64,000 nt of DNA from positions 1 to 64,000 of the forward strand of contig NZ_FNYJ01000007.1 of assembly GCF_900108875.1 (NCBI RefSeq), given 5' to 3'. Every line of letters begins with the position of its first letter. Position 1 is the first letter of the stretch. Shown here piece by piece: positions 62,250 to 64,000 of the stretch. The notes under the pieces were generated by a model. That model searched no databases, had not been told where the DNA came from, and worked only from the letters and a program-made list of their open reading frames with translations. The position numbers were made by a program, and so were the translations under genes. Source of the DNA: Pseudomonas sp. NFR16 (lineage in GTDB: Bacteria; Pseudomonadota; Gammaproteobacteria; Pseudomonadales; Pseudomonadaceae).

Positions 62250-64000
62250 AAGGGACGTTCAACCTCTCCGATTGGGCGCTCAAGCATCAATCCTTCGTCT
62301 GGTACCTGATGTTCGTCGGTCTACTGATGGGCGTGTTTTCCTACATGAACCTCGGTCGCGAGGAGGACCCTTCGTTCACCATCAAAACCATGGTCATCCA
62401 GACGCGCTGGCCGGGCGCGACGGTGGATGAAACCCTGGAGCAGGTCACCGACCGCATCGAGAAGAAGCTCGAAGAACTCGATTCCCTCGATTACGTGAAG
62501 AGTTATACCCGTCCCGGCGAGTCCACGGTTTTCGTCTACCTGCGCGACACCACCAGCGCGGGCGCGATTCCGGATATCTGGTACCAGGTGCGCAAGAAGA
62601 TCGACGACATTCGCGGCACGTTCCCTCAGGGGCTGCAAGGGCCGGCGTTCAACGACGAGTTCGGAGACGTCTACGGCTCGATCTACGCCTTCACGGCCGA
62701 CGGCCTGACGCTTCGCCAGTTACGCGATTATGTTGAAGAAGTGCGCGTGCAGATCCGCGACGTACCCGGACTGGGCAAGGTCGAGATGATCGGCCAGCAG
62801 GACGAGGTGCTGTACCTCAATTTCTCCACGCGCAAACTCGCGGCGCTCGGGCTGGACCAACGGCAAGTCGTGCAAAGCCTTCAGTCGCAGAACACCGTCA
62901 CGCCAGCAGGTGTGATCGAGGCCGGGCCTGAACGGATTTCGGTGCGCACCTCCGGGCAGTTCGCCTCGGAGAAGGACCTGGAGACGGTCAATCTGCGCCT
63001 CAACGACCGGTTCTATCGTCTGAGCGATATTGCAGAGATCACGCGCGGCTACGTTGACCCGCCCAAGCCATTGTTCCGTTTCGATGGCAAGCCGGCGATC
63101 GGTCTGGCCATCGCCATGAAGAAAGGCGGCAACGTTCAAGAGTTCGGCAAGCAGCTGCACGAGCGCATGGATGCAGCGACGGCCGACTTGCCCATTGGCG
63201 TGGGCGTCCACAATGTGTCGGATCAGGCGCAGGTGGTCGAGAAAGCGGTGGGCGGGTTCACCAGTGCGCTGTTTGAAGCGGTCGTAATCGTACTGGTCGT
63301 CAGCTTCATCAGCCTGGGCATGCGCGCCGGGCTCGTGGTGGCCTGCTCGATTCCTCTGGTGCTGGCGATGGTCTTCGTGTTCATGGAGTACAGCGGCATC
63401 ACGATGCAACGGATTTCGCTGGGCGCGCTGATCATTGCGCTGGGGCTGCTGGTGGATGACGCGATGATCACCGTGGAGATGATGGTCTCGCGCCTGGAGC
63501 TGGGCGACAGCAAAGAGCAGGCGGCGACCTTCGCGTATACCTCCACTGCGTTTCCAATGCTCACCGGCACACTGGTGACGGTCGCGGGTTTTGTGCCCAT
63601 CGGCCTCAACGCCAGCTCGGCGGGCGAATACACTTTCACACTGTTCGCGGTTATTGCCGTTGCCATGCTGGTGTCCTGGGTCGTGGCGGTGTTGTTCGCG
63701 CCAGTGATCGGCGTGCACATCCTCAGCGAAAAGGTGAAGAAAAAAGAAGAAAATGCCAAGCCGGGCCGCATCGCTCGTGCCTTCAACGGGTCGATGTTCT
63801 GGGCCATGCGCAACCGTGGGCTGACCATCATCATCACCATTGCGCTGTTTGCGACGGCTTTGTTCTGTATGCGTTTCGTGCAGAACCAGTTCTTCCCGTC
63901 GTCGGACCGTCCCGAAATTCTGGTGGACCTGAACCTGCCGCAGAACGCATCGATCAACGAGACGCGCAGGGCAGTGGACAAGCTGGAGGCTTCCCTCAAG
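62246..64000 (+). CDS. RND efflux pump, inner-membrane subunit, partial at window end
   Basis: The first 585 residues of an RND transporter of the AcrB/TriC type; the 3' part is outside the window. The start MKGTFNLSDWALKHQSFVWYL is followed by the first helix and the porter region. FTSALFEAVVIVLVVSFISLGM begins the membrane bundle, and the proton-relay helix shows GALIIALGLLVDDAMITVEMMV with the Asp pair. The dual-adaptor operon resembles TriABC, a drug and triclosan exporter. Confidence 0.93.
   Translation, partial: MKGTFNLSDWALKHQSFVWYLMFVGLLMGVFSYMNLGREEDPSFTIKTMVIQTRWPGATVDETLEQVTDRIEKKLEELDSLDYVKSYTRPGESTVFVYLRDTTSAGAIPDIWYQVRKKIDDIRGTFPQGLQGPAFNDEFGDVYGSIYAFTADGLTLRQLRDYVEEVRVQIRDVPGLGKVEMIGQQDEVLYLNFSTRKLAALGLDQRQVVQSLQSQNTVTPAGVIEAGPERISVRTSGQFASEKDLETVNLRLNDRFYRLSDIAEITRGYVDPPKPLFRFDGKPAIGLAIAMKKGGNVQEFGKQLHERMDAATADLPIGVGVHNVSDQAQVVEKAVGGFTSALFEAVVIVLVVSFISLGMRAGLVVACSIPLVLAMVFVFMEYSGITMQRISLGALIIALGLLVDDAMITVEMMVSRLELGDSKEQAATFAYTSTAFPMLTGTLVTVAGFVPIGLNASSAGEYTFTLFAVIAVAMLVSWVVAVLFAPVIGVHILSEKVKKKEENAKPGRIARAFNGSMFWAMRNRGLTIIITIALFATALFCMRFVQNQFFPSSDRPEILVDLNLPQNASINETRRAVDKLEASLK

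Noticed and set aside
1..64000. CRISPR array
   Set aside because: No series of regularly spaced direct repeats was seen; all repeats found are inverted REP-type pairs.

Overview
The window looks like a Pseudomonas chromosome segment. The evidence is the 3' end of a Pseudomonas-type 5S rRNA, high-GC coding sequence, short GC-rich REP-like repeats with arms such as gcgagcaagctcgctcc, a leudiazen-type mgo cluster, and a gabD-gabT ... desA-oscA-sbp-cysTWA block whose partial order I recall from other pseudomonads. I cannot assign a species.

Layout. 1-134 is the end of an rRNA operon and its terminator. 264-4386 (minus) is an iron cell-surface-signalling set: FecI-type sigma, FecR-type regulator and a hydroxamate-type TonB receptor with an STN signalling domain. 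4501-10249 (minus) is a complete mgoB-mgoC-mgoA-mgoD operon, the family that makes diazeniumdiolate signals or virulence factors (leudiazen, the pvf product, related to fragin/valdiazen). A lone type II thioesterase lies upstream at 10980-11735. 11908-15495 holds a GntR/FCD regulator, an aldo/keto reductase and an MFS transporter. 15700-18223 is a polar amino-acid ABC importer, divergent from a LysR regulator (18533). 19628-23675 is a second sigma/FecR/TonB-receptor set. 23886-27497 holds a HAD phosphatase, a YdgA-like DUF945 protein and an MscS-type channel.

27500-32100 is an AT-richer accessory segment abutting the 3' end of tRNA-Arg(CCG). It contains a hypothetical gene, a remnant resembling the C-terminus of a lambda-type tail assembly protein I, a 548-residue protein ending in a GIY-YIG (T5orf172/MUG113-like) domain, and a tightly coupled pair encoding an unknown 307-residue protein and a four-helix membrane protein. 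This is the best candidate for an undescribed system, plausibly anti-phage, but function is not shown by the sequence.

32522-46641 is core: gabD, gabT, an HDOD protein with a degenerate receiver, a small putative lipoprotein, a PAS-GGDEF cyclase, a DesA-type desaturase, a PAS-GGDEF-EAL protein, then the sulfate-uptake block oscA-sbp-cysT-cysW-cysA. 46684-52064 holds an Mpo1-like protein, Crp- and AraC-type regulators, a second desaturase-like protein, an alpha/beta hydrolase and an unusual sigma54-type AAA+ protein with an altered GAFTGA loop and no DNA-binding domain. 52265-57650 looks like sulfur-compound scavenging: a MetQ-like binding protein, then a TauD-type dioxygenase with ATPase, permease and binding protein of an SsuABC/TauABC-like importer. 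58069-59895 holds an unknown cysteine-containing anchored protein and an AAA ATPase. The window ends inside a TriABC-like RND efflux operon with two adaptor lipoproteins.

Themes: iron acquisition by two regulated receptors, signal synthesis probably under Gac/Rsm control (exact CANGGAYG motifs at two mgo ribosome-binding sites), cyclic-di-GMP turnover, and sulfur scavenging.
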